Of a stretch of 64,000 bases of DNA, positions 12,139 to 21,865 are shown in pieces; position 1 is the first letter of the stretch, and every line of letters begins with the position of its first letter. Source of the DNA: Agriotes lineatus (taxonomy: Eukaryota; Arthropoda; Insecta; Coleoptera; Elateridae). The DNA is taken from positions 171,464,015-171,528,014 of the forward strand of contig OW679195.1 of assembly GCA_940337035.1 (NCBI GenBank), read 5' to 3'. The notes under the pieces were generated by a model that saw only the letters and a list, made by a program, of their open reading frames with translations, did not search any database and was not told the origin of the DNA. A program made the translations under genes and the position numbers.

Positions 12139-12872
12139 CAGTGAGCGCCAAAAAGCATTGGTCAGTTTCAATACCTAATAAAAACCCATACACTTCACCT
12201 ATGGAATCAATGATAATTTCTTCATAAATCGGAAACTTGGGAGTTTTGTTTCAATGTTTGACATCCTCCGAAAGTGACAGTTTGGTGTGCTGTTTCACCG
12301 TCAAAGATTGTCGGGGCCATTTTTTTGAGGAAATTGGTGAAACGGTAACGGTTACATCTCAAAGACACATGCTTCAAAGATCTTTTTATTGCAAATAGAG
12401 GAGGAGATAGTAAATGAATATTGGTTTCAACAGGACGGTGCTACAAATTACACCGCAAGAATTAATACGAATCTCCTACGACAATCGTTTCCAAATAAAC
12501 TGATTTCTTGCTATGGTGACCTTCATTAGCCCTCGAGATCGCAGGACATAACCACTCCTGGTTTTTTCTTTGGGATTACTTGAAGAGCAGAGTATTTACA
12601 AGAAAGATAAGAAATCTGGAAAAGCTTAAAATGTTTACTCGGGAAAATATTGAAGCTATACTGCAGGATATGCGGCAACATGTGATGAGAGATTTCGGCC
12701 ACCGTTTAAAAGAGTGCATTCAACAAGAGGAGAATCATTTATCCGACAGCATTTTTCATAAGTGAATCTCCCATTCTTAGTCTTTAAGAAATAGTTCTGA
12801 TTAACTGTGTAATTTAAGCAAATAAATTGTTATTACAAATTGAAACTGACCAATGCTTTTTGGCGCTCACTG
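12139..12872 (+). mobile_element. Nested Tc1/mariner-type element
   Basis: Terminal inverted repeats of about 33 bp begin 'cagtgagcgccaaaaagcat' at 12139 and end with the complement at 12872. TA lies immediately outside both ends (12137-12138 and 12873-12874). It is inserted in the middle of the 11360-13607 element and carries the C-terminal half of a transposase on the + strand. Confidence 0.85.
12530..12765 (+). pseudogene. Tc1/mariner-superfamily transposase, C-terminal fragment
   Basis: The reading contains 'WGYLKSRVF' after a degraded 'DITPLDFF'-like segment, then 'NLEKLKMFTRENIEAILQDM' and 'VMRDFGHRLKECIQQEENHL', ending at 12765. This is the C-terminal pattern of many insect IS630/Tc1/mariner transposases. 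The N-terminal DNA-binding and first catalytic regions are absent or unreadable in 12175-12530, so it is a deletion derivative. Confidence 0.75.
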
Positions 12873-13655
12873 TACTTTGAAAGACTTCAAGAACCAATCT
12901 TCTAAGTTCTTCTTCTATTTCAAAAAGTTAAATACCTATTACATTGTTTCAAGGCTCGTTTTCTCATTCTTTCTGCATATCTTTTGTTCACTTATTTGTT
13001 GTTTATTGTTAATAGTTATTGGTTGCTTATTAAATTAATGTATCAGAATTATGACAGTATGATGTGCATTTTAATATTTTAACGGCATGTAAAAAGGCCT
13101 AACTTACTGTATGAACTTATTTGTACAAAATTATGAGAAATGCAGGTCCGTATCTAAAAAAATTTCTGATGATCAGAAAAAAGCTCGAAACGTAATTAAA
13201 CCATAATATGTGGCACATTGTTGAATTTAGAGTAACAAGGGCTTTGAAAATTTGGCATCAAAAAACCAGGACCGTATTTAAAAAAATGAAGTTGATGATG
13301 GATTCTCGAAGACGAAACGTCGGATAAAAAAATTGATAACGTAATCATTAAGTCCACTAAAAGTTGCTATAAAGAAGTTTAATCAGTTTCGCTCTAACTT
13401 TAATATTAACGCCAGAAAAAAATAAAAAAGAAAATCCAAAAATTCGGTTTTTTTGAGATAATTCAAAAACGAAAAATCATATCAAGGATTTCTAGACGTC
13501 ATTTTTTTAGTCCTTGAATTGGGCAACTTTCTTCCCATTTAACCAAATTTGTATCTCTTACCATTACCGAGATCCCCATACTGGCCCTCCTTATCTTGGA
13601 CACACTGTATAATGAATTATAGCTTCCTTTAACTACAAAAATATTTACTTCTTAG

Positions 13656-13969
13656 GTGAAGAACAAGTAGAAAAACTGTCACAGGAATTAAAATGGCTGA
13701 AGTTGGACGAGATGCAGCTACCTATCCTGTCAGAAAACCAAACCACGGAGATTCCCCCTGAATTTTTGTGCCCTATAACCCAGGAAATCATGCGTGAGCC
13801 TGTCAGATGCAGCGATGGGTTTACTTATGAAAAGCAAGCCATAACTGAGTGGTTCATGTCAGGCAAGTACACCAGTCCAATGACCAACGAAACTTTAACT
13901 AGCACAGACTACGAAATGAATCAGGAATTGAGAAATGCCATACACGTGTTTTTATACCAAGATATGTGA
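13656..13969 (+). CDS. WDSUB1: WDSUB1-like protein, terminal exon with U-box
   Basis: A pyrimidine-rich tract and 'ttacttcttag' give a 3' splice site at 13655. The exon enters in phase 2 (first full codon at 13658) and reads about 103 codons to TGA at 13967-13969. A short linker ('VEKLSQELKWLKL') is followed by a U-box from about 'PPEFLCPITQEIMREPV', through 'CSDGFTYEKQAITEWF', to 'SPMTNETL'. The U-box is an E2-binding fold of E3 ubiquitin ligases without zinc ligands. The C-terminal position and wording closely resemble WD repeat, SAM and U-box domain protein 1, where WD40 and SAM precede it; those exons are not in the window. Just upstream lies the transposon at 11360-13607, so the preceding intron is transposon-filled. 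Other U-box proteins cannot be wholly excluded. Confidence 0.78.
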
Positions 13970-15536
13970 GAAAAGAGACTTCGGATTTGGTTAGTTATGT
14001 GTAATTGTACGTACATATATTTTTATTGATAATTTCTTATGTGTCTTAGTATTGTAGGAATTATAGTTATATATTGTACATAGGTATATCTTACTGCAAT
14101 AATATTATAGCCGTACTTGTAACGTATTCAGATTTGGCCAAAATTTATTAAGGTCATTAAATAAGAACATTATTGGTAAATCTTTCAACTCGCACCAATT
14201 TCGAATGTAATAACAGACAAAAAATGTCTTAAAAAACTTAAAATAAGTCATGTACAGAGTACGATACGTTTAAGTGTTTAGTATCATTTTAATTAAAATT
14301 CAAAAATCGTTACTAATGTTAGTTACAAGTCCATATCCTTATCGGGAACACGCCCTTGCACTGTAAACCCAGTATTAACCTTCTGTGGGTTTTTTTATAT
14401 TAGTCAAATATTTTTTAGTTTCTTCTGTAAAACAATTGATCAATAGCTACCACAGAAAGCTAATAATGGCTGTGTCAGCAAGCGGTGATTGCCTTCAATC
14501 GAAGTTTCAAACTATTTTCAGTGTTCTAAATTTGTGCCTTCACGACGTTAAAATTGAAAGTGGTTGTATCTATTTACACCAAGTCAGACTATCTTAGGTT
14601 CTTATTGAATAGTAGGTAGTACTAGCAATAGTGACTTTGTTAAATCTAAATGACTGTTCAATATCAAATTGCTTTTCTCTGTGAGCAACTCTTATTAACT
14701 TATGGAAACAATGTTAGCATTGATACTAGATAAGTCAATTCAGTATAATACTGTAAAAACAGTCTGCATTTAATGTAACTTATAATGAACTGCACTGTGA
14801 TACAGTTTTTAAGTGATAAACTTTACCAAAGATATCGTAACTAACTTCTTATGTACTTAGCTAGTTAGTTATTGGTATCAGGTCTTTAGAAATGACGTTA
14901 GAGTTAGTAGTTGTAGCAAAGTAAAGGAGACGTAGGTAAGGTTTCTATATTTTTTGTTAACAGCTCAGCAAATGTGGCGACTTGAGATGGCATTTATGTA
15001 AGGAACGGGAATTAATTTATCTGGAGGTATCTTAGATCCATTAGCAGATCATGTTTTGTGTAATATTAATACTTTGTGATATCAATTGTTATCTGCCAAG
15101 TCACTAAGACTGCACGTCAGAATTATAGGCTGATTAATTTCACACAATACTGTAACGTAAAAGTAACACCAAAACTATTTAAAATCCTGCAATGTTCTGT
15201 AATAATCTGATGAACAGTCTTTTTAACAAATATCTGTTTTCTTATATGCAATATAACATTTTTGCACTATTTACAGAAGTTTAATAAAGTTTAAAACATT
15301 GTTTTCTTCTACGTTATTTATACTCTTATTGCTTTGCATTTATTAGACTTGCTTTTAACATTATGTTGAAATACCTAGAAGGGTGAGGAAATGATTAAAA
15401 GCTCGAATAAATATAATTATTAAATTACTTAATTTATACATTATTAACAAAATGTAGACTAAGACATTTTAAGAATGGAGTCCAGGGCTCCTTAAAATTT
15501 TCTAAAAAGGGAAACCTTGCCAATTGTAAAAGTTGG
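13970..15536 (+). other. 3' UTR and downstream spacer of the U-box gene
   Basis: AT-rich sequence without a supportable ORF follows the stop codon. A candidate AATAAA-type poly(A) signal occurs in 'tttaataaagtttaaaac' near 15280-15298. Transcript end cannot be fixed from sequence alone. Confidence 0.35.
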
Positions 15537-17137
15537 GGGGCAATTGCATTATTAAATATAGCAGGCAAGTGTTGTTACATAGAACAAATAGCAAAAACCT
15601 CAGACCAACCCAAGCAGGATTCAAATTCAATTTATTATGTGTAGACTATATCACGACAGTACAGCTTACACTATAGCAATCAATGATCTGCAACATAAAA
15701 CTATACACTTTATGAGAACATTTTTAATTGTTCGGAACCTACGGCTAATTTGCATTATTTTTCGATTCCGAAATTACAGTTCCGCCTCTATATGGGTATT
15801 TCGAATTATCCACCTGAACTCAGCTGTTTTAAACAGCACTCACTCTGTGTTATCGATCTGTTTCTGGAACAGTCTGCGGACTAGACAAGCACGTGTTCAT
15901 TATCGCTCTGTCTCAGACGTGAATTTTTGTAAAGCACTTACGTTTTAAGGCAGCTGTGTCGCTGTGTATTAGAGAGAGCGCGCGAATGTTTGGCCCTTAC
16001 TATTTACCGATTGGCGCGATTCCTCGAGATTCTCACGCTAGTTTCCGAGAGAGCAACATGTGGTTTTTGGTTTCATGGAATATCGTAATGAAGATGTGCT
16101 AATTAATGTTTTGTCCCGTTATTTGAACTCCCATCGTTTTAATGCAAGTTTTGAGTGTTTTGCATTTAATGACTTATTTAACTGCACGTGTTTGTTTTGG
16201 AGTCGGATGAGCTTGGGTTTGTGGTTTACCGATTTAAGCCTCCTGCACACTCATTTGAAGGATTCCCCATGGAGAACCCAATTACAGGTTGTGTCTCACA
16301 AAGCTCTCGTTTGCTGTTTCATAGCCGTGCCATTGCCGTCACGGGCTTCGTTTGTGCCCTCGCTAGGGGATAATCCCAGGTTCTGTTGCGTCACCAACTT
16401 CCTGTTGATTTGGTGCAGCTTCTCCAGGTGTTTTAAAGCAGTTGTCTTGGAGGCACCCGTCTGCAGTAGCGTTGGACGTCGATCGCAGCTAAGCTTCTTA
16501 AGGTACCGTTCCAATGTAATAGTTTTTATAGTGCCTAAATTAAAGTGTACATAGTGTTTTGCCAAAGTGCTAGACAGTCTATGTAACGATGCAGTCATTG
16601 TAATATTTCCTGTTAAACCATTGTAATTGCTAACATGTCAATTCAATTCATTACCATTTACCTTTACGTCTTGGAAAATGAGGTGTGTGTCGTATTTGTG
16701 CCACGTTTAGTTGATTACCGTCTGTTATTGCTGTTTATTGAGTCAGTGTATAATAATATAATGTTGTTTATTTAGCATATATAATTGCTACATTTACGTT
16801 TAACTTGATTCTAATATTTACATCATTATAATACAAAGCATCAAAAAATTTTTGTTTTGGATAATTCAATGTTAATACCATTTATGAGTCATTTCATTAT
16901 TTGATGTCAAGTGTACCGCATTTAAATTAATTAAGAAGTTACGTAATTTATATATTTAACCATTACTAACCCATTCCGTACCCTTATTTACTGTTCATTT
17001 ACATATTTTTCTAATACAGTTCATTGTTATTTAACTGTGGTTTTTCTTATGATGTTTATGATTTTTGCATGTGATTTTTGTCTGTATTTTCTTTGTGAAA
17101 GGAGTTTAGCAAGCTGCATAAGAGAGTTTCCCACAAG
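15537..17137 (+). promoter_or_regulatory. Possible CpG-richer promoter/5' UTR region
   Basis: From about 15880 to 16540 the sequence is visibly richer in G, C and CpG than its surroundings (for example 'gagagagcgcgcgaatg', 'gattggcgcgattcctcgag'). At 17136-17143 there is a strong 5' splice-site match (cacaag|gtaagtat). A non-coding first exon of a gene whose coding exons lie elsewhere would explain both. The open frames here (for example 16060-16554 + and 16296-16598 -) overlap each other on opposite strands, lack recognisable domains and are not called. Confidence 0.25.
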
Positions 17138-17940
17138 GTAAGTATCAAACTTACCTTACCTACAATCCAAAAGGAAAAGAGGATGACCACCACTGACATG
17201 GGGTACAACTATCAGCAAAATACTGACAAAAAAGGGACAAACACGGGAAAACGCAAAAAAATAAAGAACAAGAAACAGTGTCATCCTTTCAAGGTCTAAG
17301 CATTTCTACCTGTTCCAAATTTCTTCTGTCATTCCACCATTTTTTGTGACATCTGGGTTCAAAATTAAAAAAAGTTGATCAAAAATAAAAATTTTTATTG
17401 CTGTATATGATGCTAAACATAACACATAATTGTACTTCTAGTATCTAGCCAACTTCTGAAATATATGTCCAAAATTAAATTACGTAGAAAGACAATATTA
17501 GTCCCGAAACGTGCGATGAAACACAAGCATTTCAAACAAACAAATTTTTTTTAAATGCGGCTTTTTCTATGAGCTGTACAGACATCCTCTTGCCAAATAT
17601 TTACGAAAAATGAATATGTTGAGAAAGTTTGAACCTTTAGCTATCACCTAAGCGTATTATTTTTCTAAAAAAATTTATCAATTTTTAAATTCGCTGGTAC
17701 TTAATGGACTCTCCATAGTCGAGTAAATTTCGCCCTATTTGTATTCTACAAAACAGAGGACAAAATTATTCGTAGTTCACATTATTGTTTAAGATCTTAG
17801 GTAAACAAAAACACCTCATTGGTCCTCCACTTATGACATGTAATGTCTATTTTACCGCAGTGCAGCATTGCTGTCTTAGCTTGCATCATTATTGCTTGCT
17901 GCTTGCACTTTTAGTGGCTGTTTTGCTGTGATTTAATATT
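17138..17940. other. Spacer with no gene
   Basis: No ORF, RNA or clear repeat structure was recognised in this AT-rich stretch. Confidence 0.3.
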
Positions 17941-17986
17941 GTGTGTTGTGTAACTTTACTTTGTGTGTTTTATGTATATTCTAACA

Positions 17987-18620
17987 ATGGTGGTTCGTCC
18001 AGTTATGTGTTCTTCTTTACACGAAAAGTTTATACAAAATATCGAATTATCCATTGAAGTTCGAAAAAAAATGTGTTATAGACGATCTAAAAGATGTTTT
18101 TCATACAAACGGAAATGAGGTTGCTACGAAGGCAGTTATAGTTTTCAGTAGAACAAATTTTTTCGCGCCATATATCAGAAATTGGGAGAGTGTAAAGCAA
18201 AATAATGAACGGTTTATACAGAAATTTGGCAAGTGGCTTGACGAAGAAATAAAATTCCAGGATATTGTTCTTCATTGTGTAACTACTCCTATAAATTATC
18301 AGAAGATGCACAAGAAGCAAAAAATAAAGATTTGCTGCGATACAGGGAACATCACACCAGGAAATTAGTGCCCTGAAGGTAAATGAAGATGTTTTCCAAC
18401 GATTCATTTTGAGTTCAGATCCCAAATTAATCAGAAGATCACTGATGTTGATGTCCTCCAATTGATTAATATTTCTGAGGAAGACAAGTATGATTCTGAC
18501 GAAGACGATATTGAAGAAGATGATGATTTGTTTTCATTTCTACAAAATATTAAAGCATTTAAACCCCTTCAAATAATTGGTAAGTTGCAAAATCGTGAAA
18601 AACAAAATTATTGACATTTT
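17987..18620 (+). pseudogene. Decayed copy of an uncharacterised insect protein family
   Basis: An ATG at 17987 opens a short frame. The frame is lost at an A-run near 18060-18070, and coding character continues in the next frame from 18054 to 18368 ('NWESVKQNNERFIQKFGKWLDEEI'). After another shift it reads 'LSEDAQEAKNKDLL' near 18296-18340, then a strongly acidic stretch (18470-18540). The layout of a 'FxxWLxxEI' helix, then an 'SE...K..DLLRYRE' helix, resembles multicopy insect proteins of unknown function that I have seen without a domain name. Function is unknown. At least two frameshifts argue that it is not an active gene, although introns could mimic some of this. Confidence 0.4.
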
Positions 18621-19015
18621 ATTATTATTATCAATGCATTGATTTTTTTATTTCTACATAATATTGAAACATATAAAATCAATTTTTTCTTACGAATTTG
18701 ACGATTTTCCCATTCTTGCAGCATTTCCTCGAAGGCATCGTCGCTCCGGGCTCTGGTTATCTTTCGATCTTTACAGTTTAAGATCTTGAATTTCACGCTG
18801 GTAGTTCTAAAATCACCACCATCGTTCCCTACGCCTTTGCCGGTCTCACATATCCAGGAAACCTTTTTGAATTTATAACCCTGGTTTCAGTTGATGATAA
18901 GTTGCCACATGCATTTCCAAAATCTGTCAAGGAGACACAGCATTTAACAAGATGAGCCTCACATGTAGAGGAGCAACAATTGCACTTGCTAGTTACCATA
19001 GTAATTCGCACACAG
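18610..19015 (-). pseudogene. Coding-like minus-strand fragment, family unknown
   Basis: Two minus-strand open stretches, 19011-18829 and 18796-18608, look coding. The first has a Cys-rich start ('CNCCSSTCEAHLVKCC'). The second is charged ('DDAFEEMLQEWENRQIRKKK'). They are separated by a stop at about 18830 and a frame change. The sequence is richer in G and C than its flanks. No domain was recognised, and it may be an exon remnant or part of a transposon. Confidence 0.3.
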
Positions 19016-19084
19016 AACTTAATACACAGGAAACTCTAGCAATATACATCCGCTCGCGTTGACGTTCAGGTTTGATACATTATG

Positions 19085-19345
19085 ATGCAGTGTCACAATT
19101 ATTACCCGATATATATTTCAGCAAGATATCGAGCTCATTTAGTTACCAAATGGTTTAATGCAAATAATATCCACATTCTTGACTGGCCAGGTTGAAGCCC
19201 AGATTTAAACTCAATGGAGAACGAATAGGGACTATTGACTCGTAATATTCAAAGAAGAAATGTTCGGCCATAAAATATGCAAGATTTACTGGAAATAATT
19301 GCTAATGCGTCGAATGATATGTCAGATGAATACTGTTTAGGTTTA
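19085..19345 (+). pseudogene. Tc1-like transposase C-terminal remnant
   Basis: The + strand reading contains 'ARYRAHLVTKWFNANNIHIL', 'DWPG' and 'SPDLNSMENE', followed by a basic segment and 'MQDLLEIIANASNDM'. This is the region around the third catalytic acid of Tc1 transposases ('SPDLNPIE'). In-frame stops at the end of the WPG segment and after MENE show that it is dead. Confidence 0.65.
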
Positions 19346-19398
19346 TATACCTACAGTCGAGGCCAAAAGAAAACAGGACATTTTTTGACCTAACTCTC

Positions 19399-19545
19399 AA
19401 AATGCGAAAACAATAGCTGACACTGACAGTTATAATTAATAAATGTCATCAAAAGTCATTATTCAGATCTAAAATATTACTTTTGATGACAATTATTAAT
19501 TAAAATTGTCAGTGTCAGCACTTATTTTCGTATTTTGAAAATTAG
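19399..19545. repeat. ~145-bp palindromic MITE
   Basis: The left arm 'gcgaaaacaatagctgacac..' pairs with a right arm ending '..gtgtcagcacttattttcg'. The arms also share 'ctgacagttataattaat' and 'attaattaaaattgtcag' and meet near 19470. It codes for nothing. Confidence 0.6.
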
Positions 19546-19552
19546 GTGAAAG

Positions 19553-19598
19553 TTGTTATGTTTAATACAAGAGTTTTATTATGTCTTCTTGTACATAC
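19553..19598 (-). mobile_element. LTR end fragment of a gypsy-type element
   Basis: The 26-bp sequence from 19555 (tgttatgtttaatacaagag...) is repeated at 25624-25650 beside the gag gene, and its continuation 'tgtcttcttgtacata' recurs at 28066-28081. Read on the minus strand it is the 3' terminus (..acataaca) of the LTR seen next to gag. It is cut off at 19599 by unrelated sequence. Confidence 0.55.
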
Positions 19599-20024
19599 CG
19601 GGTGTCCACTTTCAAACTGGAACATAAGGATTTAGCATTGTATTTAACAGTTTCATGAATTCCTGCTCGCCAATTCAACCTACAGAAAATGTTTTAGTAT
19701 CAATGGAAAGAGAAAATGATTGCGCATCTAATGCTATCAAAATATAATTGTTTTTGTCAATTTTCAATGAATAATATTAATCAACTGTTTTCATGTTTTT
19801 TAAATATGAGTTGCCTTGACTTAAAAACAGTTGACAGCTATACTCATATAATTTGTTATTTGATGACATTCAGAGTTAGTTCAGTAGTTTTTACTTTATA
19901 AAATGAACGATTACTCGAACGAAGAGGGAGTTTTTATGAAAATAGCTTTATTAGCATTATTGCTATACATAAACAATTTCACAATTAATAAACAATCATT
20001 CTTATGGTTAAAATATACCTATTA

Positions 20025-20616
20025 CAGTGAGGTTAGTTTGCGGAGAGTGAGAGATTTGTTTCAATGCAAGACCTACCTCATTAATCAAAAGTTCTAAATA
20101 ATGTTCAAATTTAAATTTCCAACAATTTCAAACGGTCCGATAATTTTGTCATTATAAATTCCAGCCCAAATATTAATTTTTTGAGGGTATTGGGTTCTTG
20201 TACATACACAGATTAATTCTTAGTTTTTCTTGAGCCCAATATCTAGTATTTTGCACATTGGGTTCGTTGTTTAAAGTAAAAGTACATTCATCGGTGAAAC
20301 ATATTGATGACAAAAAACGACGATCTAGATTGGCACGTTCTTGCATTCCTTCACAAAATACATTTCTACTTTCTTCATCTGGTTCAAATATTTCCTGATG
20401 ACATTGTGGTTTGTATGGTTGATATCTGTGCTTCTTTAATGTCTTAGATACCGCCGACTTTGAGACATTTAATTCACGACCAGTTTGTCTTGTGCTGTAT
20501 TTTGGTTTCTTCAAATTTCCGGTCAAACCTGTGTAGTATTGTAGATGGAAGGTATTGGACTATTATAAAATTTTACGGAAAACAAATCTCTCACTCTACG
20601 CAAACTAACCCCACTG
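20025..20616 (-). mobile_element. Short IS630/Tc1-type element with TA duplication
   Basis: About 38-bp inverted ends starting 'cagtgaggttagtttgcg' at 20025 and complementary at 20616 are flanked by TA (20023-20024 and 20617-20618). It carries the N-terminal half of a transposase on the minus strand. Confidence 0.8.
20173..20526 (-). pseudogene. IS630/Tc1-type transposase, N-terminal/central fragment
   Basis: A 117-residue open frame has a helix-turn-helix-like start ('STRQTGRELNVSKSAVSKTL', 'KKHRYQPYKPQ'), followed by 'NVFCEGMQERANLDRRFLSSI' and 'CFTDECTFTLNNEPN', which holds the first catalytic Asp of the DDE/D triad. The frame stops near 20173 before the second and third acids. It is enclosed in the 592-bp TIR element, so this is an internally deleted copy that cannot catalyse transposition. 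Confidence 0.8.
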
Positions 20617-20639
20617 TAATATGTTTTTTATGATAGAAA

Positions 20640-21655
20640 CTCTCTAAGTAACAAACGACTTCCGGGATTGGACCGTGTCATAATTGAGATTGAAGAACTC
20701 AACGTTTCGCCCACTTTCGTAAGGGGCTTCATCAGGAGGAAAAAAGCAAAAGAGCACGGTAACTCAACGTGTTAACCACGCCAGAGGCAAAACTCTTTGC
20801 AAAGGGAAGGGACAGAAGAGCACTGTAACTCAACGTGTGAACCACGTCAAAGGCGAAACTCGACTGACTATCGGAAGAAGAAAAGCGAGAATTTATAGGC
20901 AAGCGCCGTCGCGATTCAGCAAATGCCGTCGCGGTTCAGTGGCGAAGGGCGGGGTTTAGGAATTAACACTTTCCACATAGAAGGAAGGGGAAAGCCTTCG
21001 TCCCGATTGAGATTATTAGGGTGTTTGCAAATCTCAATGGCTTCGCGAATCTTCTGCTAAAGAAGAATGGGGATTTGCAGATGATGGAAGTTTCATCAAA
21101 AAGGATCTTATGACCAGTATCGCGTTGGTGTTTGGAGATGGCCGATGATGAAACGAGACCTGACTTGAGACAGCGCTGGTGCTCAAAGATGCGAGTTTTC
21201 ACTAAACGATCTGTTTCACCAATGTATACAGCATTACAAAAGCAAGGGACTCTATAAACACCTTTAAATGACTAAGTGTTTAATTTATCTTTAGATGAAG
21301 GAAGAACCTGTGAGATTTTGCTCGGGGGTTTGAATACTGTTTTAATGTTTTGTTTTCGAAGAAACTTTCCTATGCGGTCCGTGACTTGGTGGATATAGGG
21401 AAGAAAAACTATTGCTGCAGGAGGATCGGTTTTGGAGGTTTGGGTGGCCGTGGGTGAAGATGGCGATTGATGGCAGACTGTATATCCCTAGCACGGTAAC
21501 CGTTATTCCTAAGAGCTTTCCGAATGTGATTTAATTCAGCGTGGATATTATCGGGTTGGGATATGGAAACAGCCCGGTGTACAAGCAAATTGATAACGGA
21601 AAGTTTTTGTGTAGGATGATGATGGAATCGGCATGTAAATTGCTATCTACATGCC
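20640..21655 (-). pseudogene. Penelope-like element: RT C-terminus plus GIY-YIG endonuclease
   Basis: On the minus strand, from high to low coordinates, the reading gives 'QKLSVINLLVHRAVSISQP' near 21590, 'LPYIHQVTDRIGKFLRKQNI' near 21390 and then 'GVYRVPCFCNAVYIGETDR' near 21240. This is the linker and GIY-YIG nuclease of Penelope-like retroelements. 'KTRIFEHQRCLKSG', 'SAISKHQRDTGH' and an R-rich end follow down to 20963. Frames break several times (stops near 21280 and 21430). The RT palm is missing, so the copy is truncated at about 21650. The non-coding tail to about 20640 holds a hammerhead-like motif. Confidence 0.85.
20704..20735 (-). ncRNA. Hammerhead-ribozyme-like core in the Penelope tail
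   Basis: The minus strand reads CTGATGA (20735-20729), A, GCCC, an 11-nt loop, GGGC (20712-20709), then GAAAC (20708-20704). These are the conserved CUGAUGA and GAAA core boxes around a 4-bp stem II. A GTTGAG...CTCAAT pair just downstream could form stem III. Stem I is not convincing. Hammerheads are known in the terminal repeats of Penelope-like elements, so the context supports the motif; activity is inferred, not shown. Confidence 0.5.
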
Positions 21656-21865
21656 AAAAAATTGTAAATGTTCCAAAGAGACTCAAAAAACTCTTAATTT
21701 CCTTTATTTCATACTGAAGTTAAAATGACATTTTTCGGATTATTTATGGTACAAAAAATGGAACATTAAAATCCTTGTACTTTAAAGTAAAATTTTAAAG
21801 TTCAAGTACCTACTTTAAATTTGTTTATTCTTTCTTGACCATATATATACAACAGCTCTGCAGGC

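Larger units (their letters stand above)
11360..13607. mobile_element. TA-flanked DNA transposon relic with ~640-bp inverted arms
   Basis: The ends 'cagtgtgtccaagataagga' at 11360 and its complement ending at 13607 are flanked by TA on both sides (11358-11359 and 13608-13609). The arms pair over about 640 bp (11360-12000 with 12960-13607) at high identity. TA duplication and CAGTG-type ends fit the Tc1/mariner/IS630 group. The centre is occupied by a second TA-flanked element (12139-12872), so any original transposase is gone. Each arm contains two sequences resembling hammerhead-ribozyme cores (see findings). Confidence 0.8.

Noticed and set aside
16060..16598. Overlapping open frames on both strands in the GC-richer region
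   Set aside because: Neither has a recognisable domain or splice context. Opposite-strand openness fits a GC-rich non-coding segment.
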